Assembly: GCA_017405465.1 (NCBI GenBank)
Contig: JAFRAJ010000012.1
Location: 1-50,327 of the forward strand
DNA length: 50,327 bases
Source of the DNA: Oscillospiraceae bacterium
Lineage (GTDB): Bacteria > Bacillota > Clostridia > Oscillospirales > Ruminococcaceae
Direction: 5' to 3'
Below, piece after piece: positions 25,298 through 34,120 of this stretch; the stretch's first letter is position 1; the number at the start of each line of letters is the position of its first letter. Both the position numbers and the translations under genes were made by a program. Under the pieces are notes generated by a model that saw only the letters and a list, made by a program, of their open reading frames with translations, had not been told where the DNA came from and ran no database searches.

Positions 25298-27097
25298 TCA
25301 GTCATCAAGCTTGAGCACTGCTGTGAACGCCTCGCTGGGCACTTCCACAGATCCCAGCTTGCGCATCTTCTTCTTGCCTTCCTTCTGTTTCTCCAGCAGC
25401 TTTTTCTTTCTGGAGATATCACCGCCGTAGCATTTTGCGAGAACGTCTTTCCTCAGCGCCTTGACGGTCTCTCTGGCAATGACTCTTCCGCCGACTGCCG
25501 CCTGGATCGCCACCTCGAACAGCTGTCTCGGTATGACTTCCTTCAGTCTCTCTGCCGTCTTCCTGCCTCTGGCATAGGCGTCATCCGCAAAGATTATGAA
25601 GGACAGGGCATCGACCTGTTCTCCTGCGATAAGGAAGTCGAGCTTGACCAGTTTGCTCTCTTTGTATCCCTTGATCTCGTAGTCCAGGGAAGCATATCCC
25701 CTGGTCTTGCTCTTGAGAGCGTCGAAGAAGTCATAGATTATCTCTGCCAGCGGCAGCTCATAATGCAGGTCTACCCTGGTCTTGTCTATGTACTGCATAT
25801 CGACGAACGTACCTCTCCTGCGCTGGCAAAGGTCCATTATCGCTCCGACATAATCAGTAGGTGTGAATATGTGGGCATCCACGATCGGCTCTTCCGTCTT
25901 GGCGATAGTGGCAGGGTCGGGATATGATGTCGGGTTGTCTATCTCTATGACTTCACCGCTGTTGAGCGTGATCCTGTATACGACGCTGGGCACTGTAGTG
26001 ACCAGATCCAGATCGAATTCCCTTTCCAGTCTCTCGGTGATGACTTCCAGGTGCAGAAGGCCCAGGAATCCGCAGCGGAATCCGAATCCCAGTGCTCCGG
26101 ATGTCTCCGGTTCGTATGAGAGCGATGCGTCGTTGAGCGACAGCTTGGCAAGAGCATCTCTGAGTGAATCATAATCCGCTCCGTCCGCGGGGTAGATGCC
26201 GCAGTAGACCATCGGCATGACCTTGCGGTATCCGGGAAGCGGCGTATCGCAGGGTCTGTCAGCTGATGTCACGGTGTCACCCACACGGGTGTCCGATACC
26301 CTCTTTATGCTGGCGGTGAGGTATCCGACCTCTCCTGCAGACAGCTTCTCGCAGGGCTCGTGGCTGAGAGCCCGCATCCTGCCGACTTCCACGACCTGGA
26401 ACTCGGCTCCGGTATCCATCATCCTGATCCTGTCTCCGGCTCTTACTGTACCGTCAAAGACTCTCATATACACGATGACGCCTTTATAGCTGTCATATGC
26501 TGAGTCGAAGATCAGGCATTTGAGAGGAGCATTCTCATCTCCTCCCGGAGCCGGGAAGTCGGTATGTATCCTTTCCAGAACCTCCTCGACATTCGTTCCG
26601 AGCTTTGCTGAGATGAGCGGAGCATCATCTGCGGGTATTCCCACATAGTCCTCCAGTTCCTGTTTGCACCTCTCGGGATCGGCGGAGATAAGGTCGATCT
26701 TATTGATGACCGGCAGTATCTCAAGATCGCTGTCGACGGCAAGATATGCGTTCGCCAGCGTCTGCGCCTCCACTCCCTGAGTGGCATCGACTATAAGTAT
26801 CGCGCCTTCGCAGGCTGCCAGGCTTCTGGAGACCTCATAGTTGAAGTCCACATGCCCGGGAGTGTCGATGAGATTGTATTCGTATGTTTTGCCGTCCTTA
26901 GCTTTGTATTCGATCGTGACGGCGCTTGCCTTTATGGTGATGCCCCTCTCCTGCTCCAGCTCCATGCCGTCCAGTATCTGGCCTCTCATGTCTCTGGAAT
27001 CCACGGATCCTGTCATCTCAAGAATACGGTCAGCCAGCGTGGACTTACCGTGATCTATATGAGCTATTATGGAAAAATTCCTGATGTGGTCGTTCAT
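25298..27097 (-). CDS. lepA: elongation factor 4 (LepA)
   Basis: The 599-residue protein is a full-length LepA GTPase: G1 AHIDHGKS (12-19), G3 DTPGHVDF, G4 NKID, then EF-G-like domains and the LepA-specific C-terminus with the ending [13 protein letters not shown]. It acts on the ribosome during translation initiation and stress. AAGGAG precedes the ATG at eight bases, and a good promoter lies in the gap to the nitroreductase gene. Confidence 0.96.
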   Translation of the reverse strand: MNDHIRNFSIIAHIDHGKSTLADRILEMTGSVDSRDMRGQILDGMELEQERGITIKASAVTIEYKAKDGKTYEYNLIDTPGHVDFNYEVSRSLAACEGAILIVDATQGVEAQTLANAYLAVDSDLEILPVINKIDLISADPERCKQELEDYVGIPADDAPLISAKLGTNVEEVLERIHTDFPAPGGDENAPLKCLIFDSAYDSYKGVIVYMRVFDGTVRAGDRIRMMDTGAEFQVVEVGRMRALSHEPCEKLSAGEVGYLTASIKRVSDTRVGDTVTSADRPCDTPLPGYRKVMPMVYCGIYPADGADYDSLRDALAKLSLNDASLSYEPETSGALGFGFRCGFLGLLHLEVITERLEREFDLDLVTTVPSVVYRITLNSGEVIEIDNPTSYPDPATIAKTEEPIVDAHIFTPTDYVGAIMDLCQRRRGTFVDMQYIDKTRVDLHYELPLAEIIYDFFDALKSKTRGYASLDYEIKGYKESKLVKLDFLIAGEQVDALSFIIFADDAYARGRKTAERLKEVIPRQLFEVAIQAAVGGRVIARETVKALRKDVLAKCYGGDISRKKKLLEKQKEGKKKMRKLGSVEVPSEAFTAVLKLDD

Positions 27098-27121
27098 TGA
27101 TATCTCCTTAAAACTCCACCA

Positions 27122-27151
27122 ATTATAACAGGAACTGCCGTGGCCTGTATA
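27122..27151 (-). promoter_or_regulatory. promoter of lepA
   Basis: On the - strand TATACA (27146-27151), an 18-base spacer and the extended -10 TGTTATAAT (TATAAT at 27122-27127) lie 25 bases before the start codon. Confidence 0.6.
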
Positions 27152-27172
27152 GAAGAAACGGGGTCTGACGGA

Positions 27173-27766
27173 TCAGTCTGCAAAGGTGATCTCGTTGCCC
27201 TTCCTCGGAGTAGGCTGCCTGTTGGGCATTCCGTCTTCTGTGTCGGGATATCCTATCACAACGCCTCCGTATACCCTCTCTCCCTCCTTGAGGCCGAGAG
27301 AGCTCAGATACGCATTGATGTCGGCATCCTCATTCAGCCATTTGAGCTGATTGACCCAGCAGCTGCCCAGATCCAGCGCGTTTGCCGCGATCATCATATT
27401 CTCCAGTGTGCAGGCGCAGTCGGCGATATTGTTGCTGTAGTCATGCCTGTTGGCGACCAGGATCAGCACCGGCGCGTTGTAGTGGAATACATATCCGCCT
27501 CTTTTTGAAGCGTTGATGGCATTTCTGAGACTTGAATAGGTGTTCTCATCAGGCTCCATCGCAGCGAAGGCCTTCTCCGCCATCGAAGCCAGTCTGTCTT
27601 TGATCTCTTTGCTCCTTATGACCAGAAAATGACTGGTCTGGTTGTTTCCCCCGCTCGGTGCCTGTACGGCGGCTCTGAGGATCAGGTCGAGCTTCTCATC
27701 CTCCACCGCGTCCGGTCTGAATCTTCTCGTGCTTCTTCTTGTCAGCAAAGCTTCCAGTGCTTCCAT
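27173..27766 (-). CDS. nitroreductase-family oxidoreductase
   Basis: The 197-residue protein opens with LLTRRSTRRF, the FMN-phosphate-binding motif of the family, followed by AAVQAPSGGNNQTSHF and ends with the GYPDTEDGMPNRQP region. It is a small flavoprotein that probably uses NAD(P)H to reduce quinones, nitro compounds or a related acceptor; the substrate is not predictable. GGAGG precedes the ATG. A possible promoter (TTGTCC at 27838-27843, TAGGAT at 27815-27820 on the - strand) lies upstream. Confidence 0.9.
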   Translation of the reverse strand: MEALEALLTRRSTRRFRPDAVEDEKLDLILRAAVQAPSGGNNQTSHFLVIRSKEIKDRLASMAEKAFAAMEPDENTYSSLRNAINASKRGGYVFHYNAPVLILVANRHDYSNNIADCACTLENMMIAANALDLGSCWVNQLKWLNEDADINAYLSSLGLKEGERVYGGVVIGYPDTEDGMPNRQPTPRKGNEITFAD

Positions 27767-27868
27767 AACTTACCTCCGGGTCTGCCAAGTCTGTCCTTTA
27801 TTTCTTCTGATACAATCCTACCTCAGCAGCGCCTTGCGGACAAGCGTGCACGACGCACCTCTCTGCTA

Positions 27869-27898
27869 TAGACAAAACCTTTTCGGTTATTTTAGAAT
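27869..27898 (+). promoter_or_regulatory. promoter of the phosphoesterase gene
   Basis: TAGACA (27869-27874), an 18-base spacer and TAGAAT (27893-27898) precede the ATG at 27949; GGGAGG lies in between as the ribosome site. Confidence 0.55.
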
Positions 27899-27948
27899 TA
27901 GACAAACCAAGGACGATTTTTCCACTCTGATCTGCAGGGAGGTCTTAA

Positions 27949-29412
27949 ATGAATACAAAACAGATTACACTGCTTCACTCCAACGACATGCACGGAGATT
28001 TCCTGGTAGATACTGTCGATGAGAAGCTCACCGGCGGAGTCTCCATGCTGTCAGGATATCTGACACAATGCCGCAACGAGGATCCCAACGTCATATATGC
28101 CATAGCGGGCGATATGTTCCGCGGATCTGTTCTGGACAGCGAATATCTCGGTCTTTCCACCATCCAGATCATGAACCTGCTCGCCCCGGACGTGGTGACT
28201 CTCGGAAACCATGAGACCGACTACGGCGTAGCTCATCTTCTCTTCCTGGAAAAGATGGCGCAGTTCCCGATAATCAACGCCAATCTCTATATCAGGCAGA
28301 CCGATACGAGGCTCTTTGAACCGTGCTACATCATGGAGATAGACGGCATGAAGATCCTGTTCATCGGGATCATCACAGATGAGGTCATCTCCCAGACCAA
28401 GGGTGAGCGCATCATTGGCTCCTTTATAGGCATAGAGGACGCTGCCAAGGAGGTCGGCAAGATCTGCAACGCATACAACTCCCTTGATATAGATATGACC
28501 GTCCTGCTCACCCATATCGGATTCGAGGAGGACAAGAAACTCGCCGCCATACTGGATCCTGACTGGGGCGTTGACATCATAGTCGGCGGGCACTCCCACA
28601 CCTTCATCGAGCAGCCCGCACTGGTGAACGACATCCTCATCGTCCAGGCAGGCACCGGAACAGACCAGATAGGCCGTTTCGATCTTGTGATAGACACAGA
28701 TGAGAATCAGGTGGCATCCTGGAAATGGTCTGCAGTCCCGATCAATGAGTTCACCTGCCCGAGAGATCCCAGGATGGAAGAACTGATCGGTTCCATCAAA
28801 GCCAAGACAGACCTCAAGTACGCAAAAGTCGTGGCCAACTTCGACTATGAGCTGGAACACCACAACAGATGGATACAGACGGAGCTTGGAGGCGTATTTG
28901 CCGACGCCATGAAGGACAGTCTGGCCGTGGATCTCTTCTTCATGGGATCGGGATCGGTCAGGAAGAGGCACATGGGACCTATCGTCACTCTGCAGGACTT
29001 CACTGAATGCTACCCGTACGACGGAAAGTCCTACGGCGTGAAGCTTACCGGAGCGCAGCTTAAGAAGGCTCTGCTCTTCATCTACCGCGACGAAGCATGG
29101 CTCGGCGACCACACTGAGTTCTACCAGCTGTCAAAGGGCATGCATGTCATCTACTCCAAATCCAGACATGAACTGCTCAAGTGCGAACTTGATGGAGAAG
29201 AGATCGACGACGGGAAGATCTATACTGTGGGCATCCAGGAATTCCATTACAACAACCTCCCGGAATTCTTCAACCTGACATACGATGAAGTCAAAGCCAA
29301 CGGAGAAGTCACGGTGCTCACCACCAGCGATGTCCAGACCCTTTTGGAATACTTCGACAAGAACAAACATCTCGGCTTCGGTCTTGAAGGAAGGCTGGAA
29401 GTAGTTGACTGA
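27949..29412 (+). CDS. 5'-nucleotidase/UshA-type metallophosphoesterase, no signal peptide
   Basis: The 487-residue protein has the two-metal site of calcineurin-like phosphoesterases: Asp13 and His15 (SNDMHG), Asp55 (GDMF), Asn87-His88 (GNHE), His189 (LTHIGF) and His215/His217 (GGHSHT). The C-terminal 5'-nucleotidase domain follows (about 300-487, with YPYDGKSYGVKLTGAQLK). Most relatives are exported, but this one starts directly with the first strand and has no signal or anchor, so it should act in the cytoplasm, perhaps on nucleotides or NAD. It is monocistronic. Confidence 0.9.
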   Translation: MNTKQITLLHSNDMHGDFLVDTVDEKLTGGVSMLSGYLTQCRNEDPNVIYAIAGDMFRGSVLDSEYLGLSTIQIMNLLAPDVVTLGNHETDYGVAHLLFLEKMAQFPIINANLYIRQTDTRLFEPCYIMEIDGMKILFIGIITDEVISQTKGERIIGSFIGIEDAAKEVGKICNAYNSLDIDMTVLLTHIGFEEDKKLAAILDPDWGVDIIVGGHSHTFIEQPALVNDILIVQAGTGTDQIGRFDLVIDTDENQVASWKWSAVPINEFTCPRDPRMEELIGSIKAKTDLKYAKVVANFDYELEHHNRWIQTELGGVFADAMKDSLAVDLFFMGSGSVRKRHMGPIVTLQDFTECYPYDGKSYGVKLTGAQLKKALLFIYRDEAWLGDHTEFYQLSKGMHVIYSKSRHELLKCELDGEEIDDGKIYTVGIQEFHYNNLPEFFNLTYDEVKANGEVTVLTTSDVQTLLEYFDKNKHLGFGLEGRLEVVD

Positions 29413-29422
29413 TCTTCACTCT

Positions 29423-29455
29423 GTCCCGCGCGCCTTGCACGGGACTTTTCTTATT
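29423..29455 (+). terminator. terminator after the phosphoesterase gene
   Basis: GTCCCG (29423-29428) and CGGGAC (29440-29445) pair, followed by TTTTCTTATT. Confidence 0.7.
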
Positions 29456-29483
29456 CTTCTTTAAATACCGCCGCTCTGTTTTG

Positions 29484-29512
29484 TTGATTTGTTCATATCA
29501 AAAGGCTAATAT
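29484..29512 (+). promoter_or_regulatory. possible promoter of the SGNH-like gene
   Basis: TTGATT (29484-29489), 17 bases and TAATAT (29507-29512) form a plausible promoter, but the -10 ends only six bases before the ATG at 29519. If real, the transcript would be leaderless or nearly so. Confidence 0.4.
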
Positions 29513-29518
29513 TTAGGT

Positions 29519-30631
29519 ATGGAAAACGATAATAATAAAAACATATTTACATTCGATCCCGGCGAGCCTCCTGAAGAGGTAGCTCTCGACGATATCTTCC
29601 CGGAAGGAACAGACGAATTTCTTCCGGAAAATGCTCCTGACTTCGATCCGGATGATGACGGCGAATACTACGAGTATGAGACTGACAGCCCGGAAGACGA
29701 TGAGGAGGAAGGTCCTTCGTTCTTTGAGCGTCTGAAAGCCAGGCTCTCTTCTGTCAAGTTCAAAAAGCCGGAGATCAACATTCCCAAACCGGAGGGCGGG
29801 ATAAAGCTTCCTCAGATCAGGATGACTATGAAGACGAAATATCTGATCAGAAGGATCGTGGCTCTTGCTGTGCTTCTTGTGCTCATTCTCTTCCCGGTCA
29901 TCAAGCTGATACAGGGAGGCCGCGGAAGCAAGAAGATCGTGACATCCAAGAATGTCGGACCTCTCCCTTCTGAAGAAGTAGTCGTCCATAAAGTCCCCGT
30001 CTACTATGATTACGGCAAGCCTGTTCCGGAGTCTGATGAGAACAACGCTCACTTCACAGACGCACTGATCGCCGGTGATACGAGACTCATCCAGCTGCTG
30101 TCGACATTCGGCATAGGATCCTTCCAGACAGAACTGTACGGTACGGCCATCAACGTTTCCAACGCTCTGTCGTATGACAGTGTCGACGGAGACGGGAATG
30201 CGCGCACTCTGGGGGATGCTCTCAATTCAGCGACTTACGGCAAGATATATCTTCTTCTCGGTGTCAATGAACTTGGATGGTCCTATCCCGACGTGTTCGA
30301 GAGCGACTACAGGGATCTCCTCGCAGAGATAAAGAGGATGCAGCCTGCCGCAAAGATCTATCTGCTGCTTCTCGTGCCGGTAAACGAGACCGAATACCAG
30401 AACGATTACGTGAACAACACCCGGATCAAGGAATACAATGATATGATCCGCAAGATAGCGACAGAGAACCAGTTCTATTTCGTAGACTGTTACACCGGAA
30501 TGTCCGACGCCTCCGGAAACCTTGACAGCTCATACACATCGAACGGTTTCTATATCAACGAAGACGGTGCCAGAGCATGGTGGAAATACCTTGCGACACA
30601 CACCGTGAACCCGGAGGAGTTTGCCAATTGA
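29519..30631 (+). CDS. membrane-anchored SGNH-fold protein with degenerate active site
   Basis: The 370-residue protein has a long acidic cytoplasmic region (1-105), one membrane helix (about 110-132) and an extracytoplasmic SGNH-hydrolase-like domain (about 175-362). The SGNH blocks are recognisable but changed: GDS is GDT (186-188), block III GVNE is kept (248-251), and the DxxH block is NGFY (342-345) before W..YL.THTV. Ser, Asp and His of the triad are therefore all replaced. The next gene, for a DUF4358 lipoprotein, starts inside its stop codon. SGNH and DUF4358 proteins co-occur near acyl-transfer loci in Clostridia. A binding or accessory role is more likely than esterase activity. Confidence 0.75.
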   Translation: MENDNNKNIFTFDPGEPPEEVALDDIFPEGTDEFLPENAPDFDPDDDGEYYEYETDSPEDDEEEGPSFFERLKARLSSVKFKKPEINIPKPEGGIKLPQIRMTMKTKYLIRRIVALAVLLVLILFPVIKLIQGGRGSKKIVTSKNVGPLPSEEVVVHKVPVYYDYGKPVPESDENNAHFTDALIAGDTRLIQLLSTFGIGSFQTELYGTAINVSNALSYDSVDGDGNARTLGDALNSATYGKIYLLLGVNELGWSYPDVFESDYRDLLAEIKRMQPAAKIYLLLLVPVNETEYQNDYVNNTRIKEYNDMIRKIATENQFYFVDCYTGMSDASGNLDSSYTSNGFYINEDGARAWWKYLATHTVNPEEFAN

Positions 30632-31086
30632 AGAAGATCCTGACTATTGCCGCGATCATAGCGCTGCTCTCGCTCACCCTGACTTCCTGCGGAAAAGCAT
30701 TCGAGCTCGACACAAACGCTCTTATAGGCGATATCATCGGTGCAGATCTTTTCCTTGACTCTCTGGAGCCTGTATCCGAGAGCGTCGTAAAGAAGGTTGT
30801 GGGCCTGTCCACAGAGCTTATCAAGGATTTCCATTACGAGATAGGCACAGGAGCCACAGGCGAGGAATTCGCCGTGATCACCTGTGACAGCGAAGAAAGC
30901 GCGAAGAAAGTAAAGGAAGAGATCATCAAGAGACAGGACTCCCTCTATAACACCTATGAATCATACAGTCCTGAATCACTGCCGCGCATCAGTAATGCAG
31001 TGATCGAGCAGAAAGGCATCTATGTCATCTTCATCTCGTGTGATAAAGATGATGATGCTCAGAAACTCGTAGACAAATATCTGTAA
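30628..31086 (+). CDS. DUF4358 lipoprotein
   Basis: The start is taken as TTG at 30628, overlapping the upstream TGA (TTGA) and preceded by GGAGG at 30613-30617. This places a proper lipoprotein signal (MKKILTIAAIIALLSLTLTSC) at the front; an ATG at 30577 would put it internal. The mature protein (152 residues in all, Cys21) has the DUF4358 pattern, including EEFAVITCDSEESAKKVKEEI and a strand-rich end. It is coupled to the SGNH-like gene, so the two probably act together on the cell surface. The function of DUF4358 is unknown. Confidence 0.8.
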   Translation: MKKILTIAAIIALLSLTLTSCGKAFELDTNALIGDIIGADLFLDSLEPVSESVVKKVVGLSTELIKDFHYEIGTGATGEEFAVITCDSEESAKKVKEEIIKRQDSLYNTYESYSPESLPRISNAVIEQKGIYVIFISCDKDDDAQKLVDKYL

Positions 31087-31104
31087 AGACACATCAAAAA
31101 ACAT

Positions 31105-31144
31105 CAGGCTCAGGCGGAACTGCCGCTCTGAGCCTGTTCTTTTT
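31105..31144 (+). terminator. terminator after the SGNH/DUF4358 operon
   Basis: CAGGCTCA (31105-31112) and TGAGCCTG (31129-31136) form the stem, with an inner GCGG/CCGC pairing, followed by TTCTTTTT. Confidence 0.85.
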
Positions 31145-31152
31145 GGTATAAT
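31144..31152 (+). promoter_or_regulatory. extended -10 promoter of the tatD gene
   Basis: TGGTATAAT (31144-31152) is an extended -10 box with no good -35. It begins at the last bases of the preceding terminator's T-run. Confidence 0.55.
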
Positions 31153-31196
31153 CATGCAGAACAGTTTTGCATGACATGATTAATAGAGGTCACCGA

Positions 31197-31970
31197 ATGG
31201 ATCATTATTACAACGGCATCATAGATACACATGCTCATTATCTGGAACATGCCTTTGAAGAGGACAGGGATCAGGTGCTGGAGCTTCAGCGCGAGAACGG
31301 CATTATCAGGATAATAGAGAACGCAGTGGATCTTCCCTCCTGCGCTTCCGCCATTGCTCTGGCTGAGCGTTTTGACCACGTATCCGCAGCTGTTGGAATA
31401 CACCCGGAGGATGTAGTGGGACTGCCGGAAGACTGGCTGGATCAGATCGCCCGGTTCGCCGGACATCCCGGAGTCGTCGCGATCGGCGAGATAGGCCTGG
31501 ACAATTACTGGGACACCCCCAGGGACCTGCAGAATGACGTTTTCACCAGGCTGCTTGAACTGGCAGCAGACCTCGGCATGCCGGTGGAGATCCATGACCG
31601 GGAAGCGCATGATGAGGTCATGGAAGCCGTCCGCAGGTATAAGCCTTCCGGATGTCTGCACAGGTTCTCCGGATCCGTTGAGATGGCTAAGGAAGCCGTG
31701 GCATCCGGTCTCGTTCTCGGAATAGGCGGAGCTCTGACGTACAAGAAATCAGTCGATGAGAAAGCCGTCGTTCAGGAACTTCCTTTGGACTGTTTCATTC
31801 TTGAGACCGACTGCCCGTATCTCAGTCCGACAGGATACAGAGGTAAAAGATGCACTTCCGACATGATCTCTATCGTAGTAGATGAGATAGCTTCCCTCAA
31901 AGGAGAGACTCCGGAAAAGATCATCGAAGTCACGAGCGATACGGCAAAACGGGTATTCCGTCTGCCCTAA
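31197..31970 (+). CDS. TatD-family metal-dependent hydrolase
   Basis: The start ATG at 31197 has AGAGG eight bases upstream and is preferred to the ATG at 31167. The 257-residue protein has the TatD metal ligands: DTHAH (His12, His14), GEIGLD, PVEIHDREA, HRFSGS and ETDCPYLSP. It is a TIM-barrel phosphodiesterase, usually a 3'-5' DNase involved in DNA repair or turnover. In many Bacillota it follows metG in the same direction; here the two genes are adjacent but convergent. Confidence 0.88.
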   Translation: MDHYYNGIIDTHAHYLEHAFEEDRDQVLELQRENGIIRIIENAVDLPSCASAIALAERFDHVSAAVGIHPEDVVGLPEDWLDQIARFAGHPGVVAIGEIGLDNYWDTPRDLQNDVFTRLLELAADLGMPVEIHDREAHDEVMEAVRRYKPSGCLHRFSGSVEMAKEAVASGLVLGIGGALTYKKSVDEKAVVQELPLDCFILETDCPYLSPTGYRGKRCTSDMISIVVDEIASLKGETPEKIIEVTSDTAKRVFRLP

Positions 31971-31990
31971 ATAACTTCTTATACAGAACA

Positions 31991-32020
31991 GCAGCCTCTC
32001 CTTCATGGAGAGGCTGCTTC
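31991..32020. terminator. bidirectional hairpin between tatD and metG
   Basis: GCAGCCTCTCC (31991-32001) and GGAGAGGCTGC (32007-32017) form an 11-pair stem, followed by TTCTTT on the + strand. It lies between two convergent stop codons. Confidence 0.75.
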
Positions 32021-32032
32021 TTTGAACAATTA

Positions 32033-33967
32033 TTAGTGGATCTCGCTTCCTGCAGGTACGTCAGAGTCGACGAACACTACTCTCGGCACTCCGTCGATCT
32101 CGCTGGCGAGGAGCATTCCCTCGCTGTCTATTCCGCGGAAGTTGTGAGGAGCAAGGTTGACCACGCAGATGACCTTCTTGCCCTTCATATCATCGGGGCT
32201 GTATGCTTTCGCGATACCGGAGACTATCGTCCTCTCCCTTTCACCGTCGAACAGCGTCAGTTTGAGGAGCTTGTCTGCTTTCGGGACCTTCTCGCAGTCC
32301 AGGACTTCACAGACTCTGAGTTCGGTCTTTCCGAAGTCGTCTATGGAGATGGTGTCCTTATGCTCGAGCTTAGGAACTTCCGGAGCCGCATAAGACTTCT
32401 GGATCTCCTCCACCTTCTTCTCGATCTCTGCAGGGTCAAGACGGGCAAAGAGTATCTCGGGAGACTCAGTGACCTTGTTGCCGGACGGATAGAGTCCGAA
32501 AGTCTCCATCTGCTCCAGTGAGCGGTGCTCGGTGTTCAGCTGACTGAGTATCTTCTCAGAGGTCGAAGGCATGAAGCTGCTGAGCAGGGATGCTCCGATC
32601 GTGATGCCTTCTGTGAGGTTGTAAAGGACAGTCTTGAGCCTATCAGCCTGATCCGGTTCCTTGGCCAGCTTCCAGGGCTCTGTCTCGTCGATGTACTTGT
32701 TGCAGCGGCGGAATATCTCAAAGATCGCAGTGATGGCATCTGCAACTCTGAGCAGATCCATTCTCTCCTGAACTCTCTTCACAGCGTCCAGGATCGTCTG
32801 CTTGAACTCTGCATCCGGTTCCTGCTCTGCTCCGGCATTCTCTACAAGCCCGCCGAAATACCGGTTGGTCATGGCAATGGTCCTGTTGACCAGGTTGCCC
32901 AGTATGTTCGCAAGATCAGTATTCACTCTCTCTGTGACGAGATCCCAGGTGATCGTTCCGTCGCTCTCGAATGGTGTCTCGTGCAGAACGAAGTACCTTA
33001 CCGCGTCCACACCGAAGAGATTCACCATGTCGTCGGCATACATCACGTTACCAGTGGATTTGGACATCTTTCCTCCGGACATGAGCAGCCAGGGATGTCC
33101 GAATACCTGCTTGGGCAGCGGAATATCGAGGCTCATCAGGAAGATCGGCCAGTATATGGTATGGAATCTCACGATGTCCTTGCCGATCAGATGAAGATCA
33201 GCAGGCCAGAACCTGTTGTAGAGTTCTCCGTTGTTTCCGTCCACATCATATCCGAGTCCGGTGATATAGTTGCTAAGCGCGTCGAGCCATACGTATACTA
33301 CATGTCCTTCATCGAAGTCCACCGGTATGCCCCACTTGAAGGAGCTTCTGGACACGCAGAGATCCTGCAGCCCGGGAAGCAGGAAGTTGTTCATCATCTC
33401 GTTCTTCCTGGATACCGGCTGGATGAATTCCGGATGGGTATTGATATGCTCGATGAGCCTGTCGGCGTATTTGCTCATACGGAAGAAATAGGCTTCCTCC
33501 TTGGCCCTCACGACAGGACGTCCGCATTCCGGGCACTTTCCGTCCACTACCTGGGAGTCAGTCCAGAAAGCTTCGTCAGGTGTGCAGTACCATCCTTCGT
33601 AGTAACCTTTGTAGATGTCGCCCTTCTCATACATCTTGCGGAACATCTTCTTGACCTGTTCCTCATGATCCTCATCGGTAGTGCGTATGAACTTGTCATA
33701 GGTCGTGTCCATGAGATCCCAGATGTCCTTGATGACAGCTGCGACTTTATCCACGTATTCCTTGGGGCTCATTCCGGCATCGATCGCCTTCTGCTCGATC
33801 TTGATCCCATGCTCGTCTGTTCCTGTCTGGAACCTGACATCGTATCCCTGCTCTCTGCGGAATCTCGCAATAGCATCGGCCAGCACTATCTCATAAGTGT
33901 TTCCGATATGGGGTTTTCCGGAAGCATAGGCGATAGCCGTTGTGATGTAATAGGGCTTTTTCTCCAT
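32033..33967 (-). CDS. metG: methionyl-tRNA synthetase with EMAP-type tRNA-binding domain
   Basis: The 644-residue protein is a class I synthetase with HIGN (20-23), KMSKS (300-304) and a C-terminal OB-fold tRNA-binding domain (about 540-644, FGKTELRVCEVLDCEKVPKADKLLKL). The zinc-knuckle region reads CTPD (128-131) and CPEC (145-148), so one of the four usual ligands is Asp. AGAGGAAG precedes the ATG. The promoter is close, and the short leader has no T-box, so there is no sign of tRNA-dependent control. Confidence 0.96.
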   Translation of the reverse strand: MEKKPYYITTAIAYASGKPHIGNTYEIVLADAIARFRREQGYDVRFQTGTDEHGIKIEQKAIDAGMSPKEYVDKVAAVIKDIWDLMDTTYDKFIRTTDEDHEEQVKKMFRKMYEKGDIYKGYYEGWYCTPDEAFWTDSQVVDGKCPECGRPVVRAKEEAYFFRMSKYADRLIEHINTHPEFIQPVSRKNEMMNNFLLPGLQDLCVSRSSFKWGIPVDFDEGHVVYVWLDALSNYITGLGYDVDGNNGELYNRFWPADLHLIGKDIVRFHTIYWPIFLMSLDIPLPKQVFGHPWLLMSGGKMSKSTGNVMYADDMVNLFGVDAVRYFVLHETPFESDGTITWDLVTERVNTDLANILGNLVNRTIAMTNRYFGGLVENAGAEQEPDAEFKQTILDAVKRVQERMDLLRVADAITAIFEIFRRCNKYIDETEPWKLAKEPDQADRLKTVLYNLTEGITIGASLLSSFMPSTSEKILSQLNTEHRSLEQMETFGLYPSGNKVTESPEILFARLDPAEIEKKVEEIQKSYAAPEVPKLEHKDTISIDDFGKTELRVCEVLDCEKVPKADKLLKLTLFDGERERTIVSGIAKAYSPDDMKGKKVICVVNLAPHNFRGIDSEGMLLASEIDGVPRVVFVDSDVPAGSEIH

Positions 33968-34001
33968 TTTTTCTTCCTCTGTATCTGTTATTGGCTTTTA
34001 T

Positions 34002-34030
34002 ATCATATATCGTGAAGAGCCATTTGACAA
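34002..34030 (-). promoter_or_regulatory. promoter of metG
   Basis: On the - strand TTGTCA (34025-34030), a 17-base spacer and TATGAT (34002-34007) lie about 35 bases before the start codon. Confidence 0.75.
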
Positions 34031-34065
34031 CCTGACAGCTGTCTGCATCCCCTCTTTTTGCAGAT

Positions 34066-34091
34066 ATGCCGGAGCTTTTCAGCTCCGGCAT
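34066..34091. repeat. 11-bp inverted repeat downstream of the sppA operon
   Basis: ATGCCGGAGCT (34066-34076) and AGCTCCGGCAT (34081-34091) pair around TTTTC. No strong T-run follows on either strand. It probably ends or stabilises the transcript of the operon that stops at 34121. Confidence 0.6.
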
Positions 34092-34120
34092 TCGTCATTC
34101 TCGGTCCATTTCAGAAGACA

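Noticed and set aside
28051..29112. Open frame of 353 codons on the - strand
   Set aside because: It is antisense to the phosphoesterase gene, which has all metal ligands.
32525..34015. Open frame of 496 codons on the + strand
   Set aside because: It is wholly antisense to metG, whose synthetase motifs are unambiguous.
33968..34065. Possible T-box or other riboswitch upstream of metG
   Set aside because: The promoter lies about 35 bases before the start codon, leaving no room for a T-box; no specifier or antiterminator is visible.
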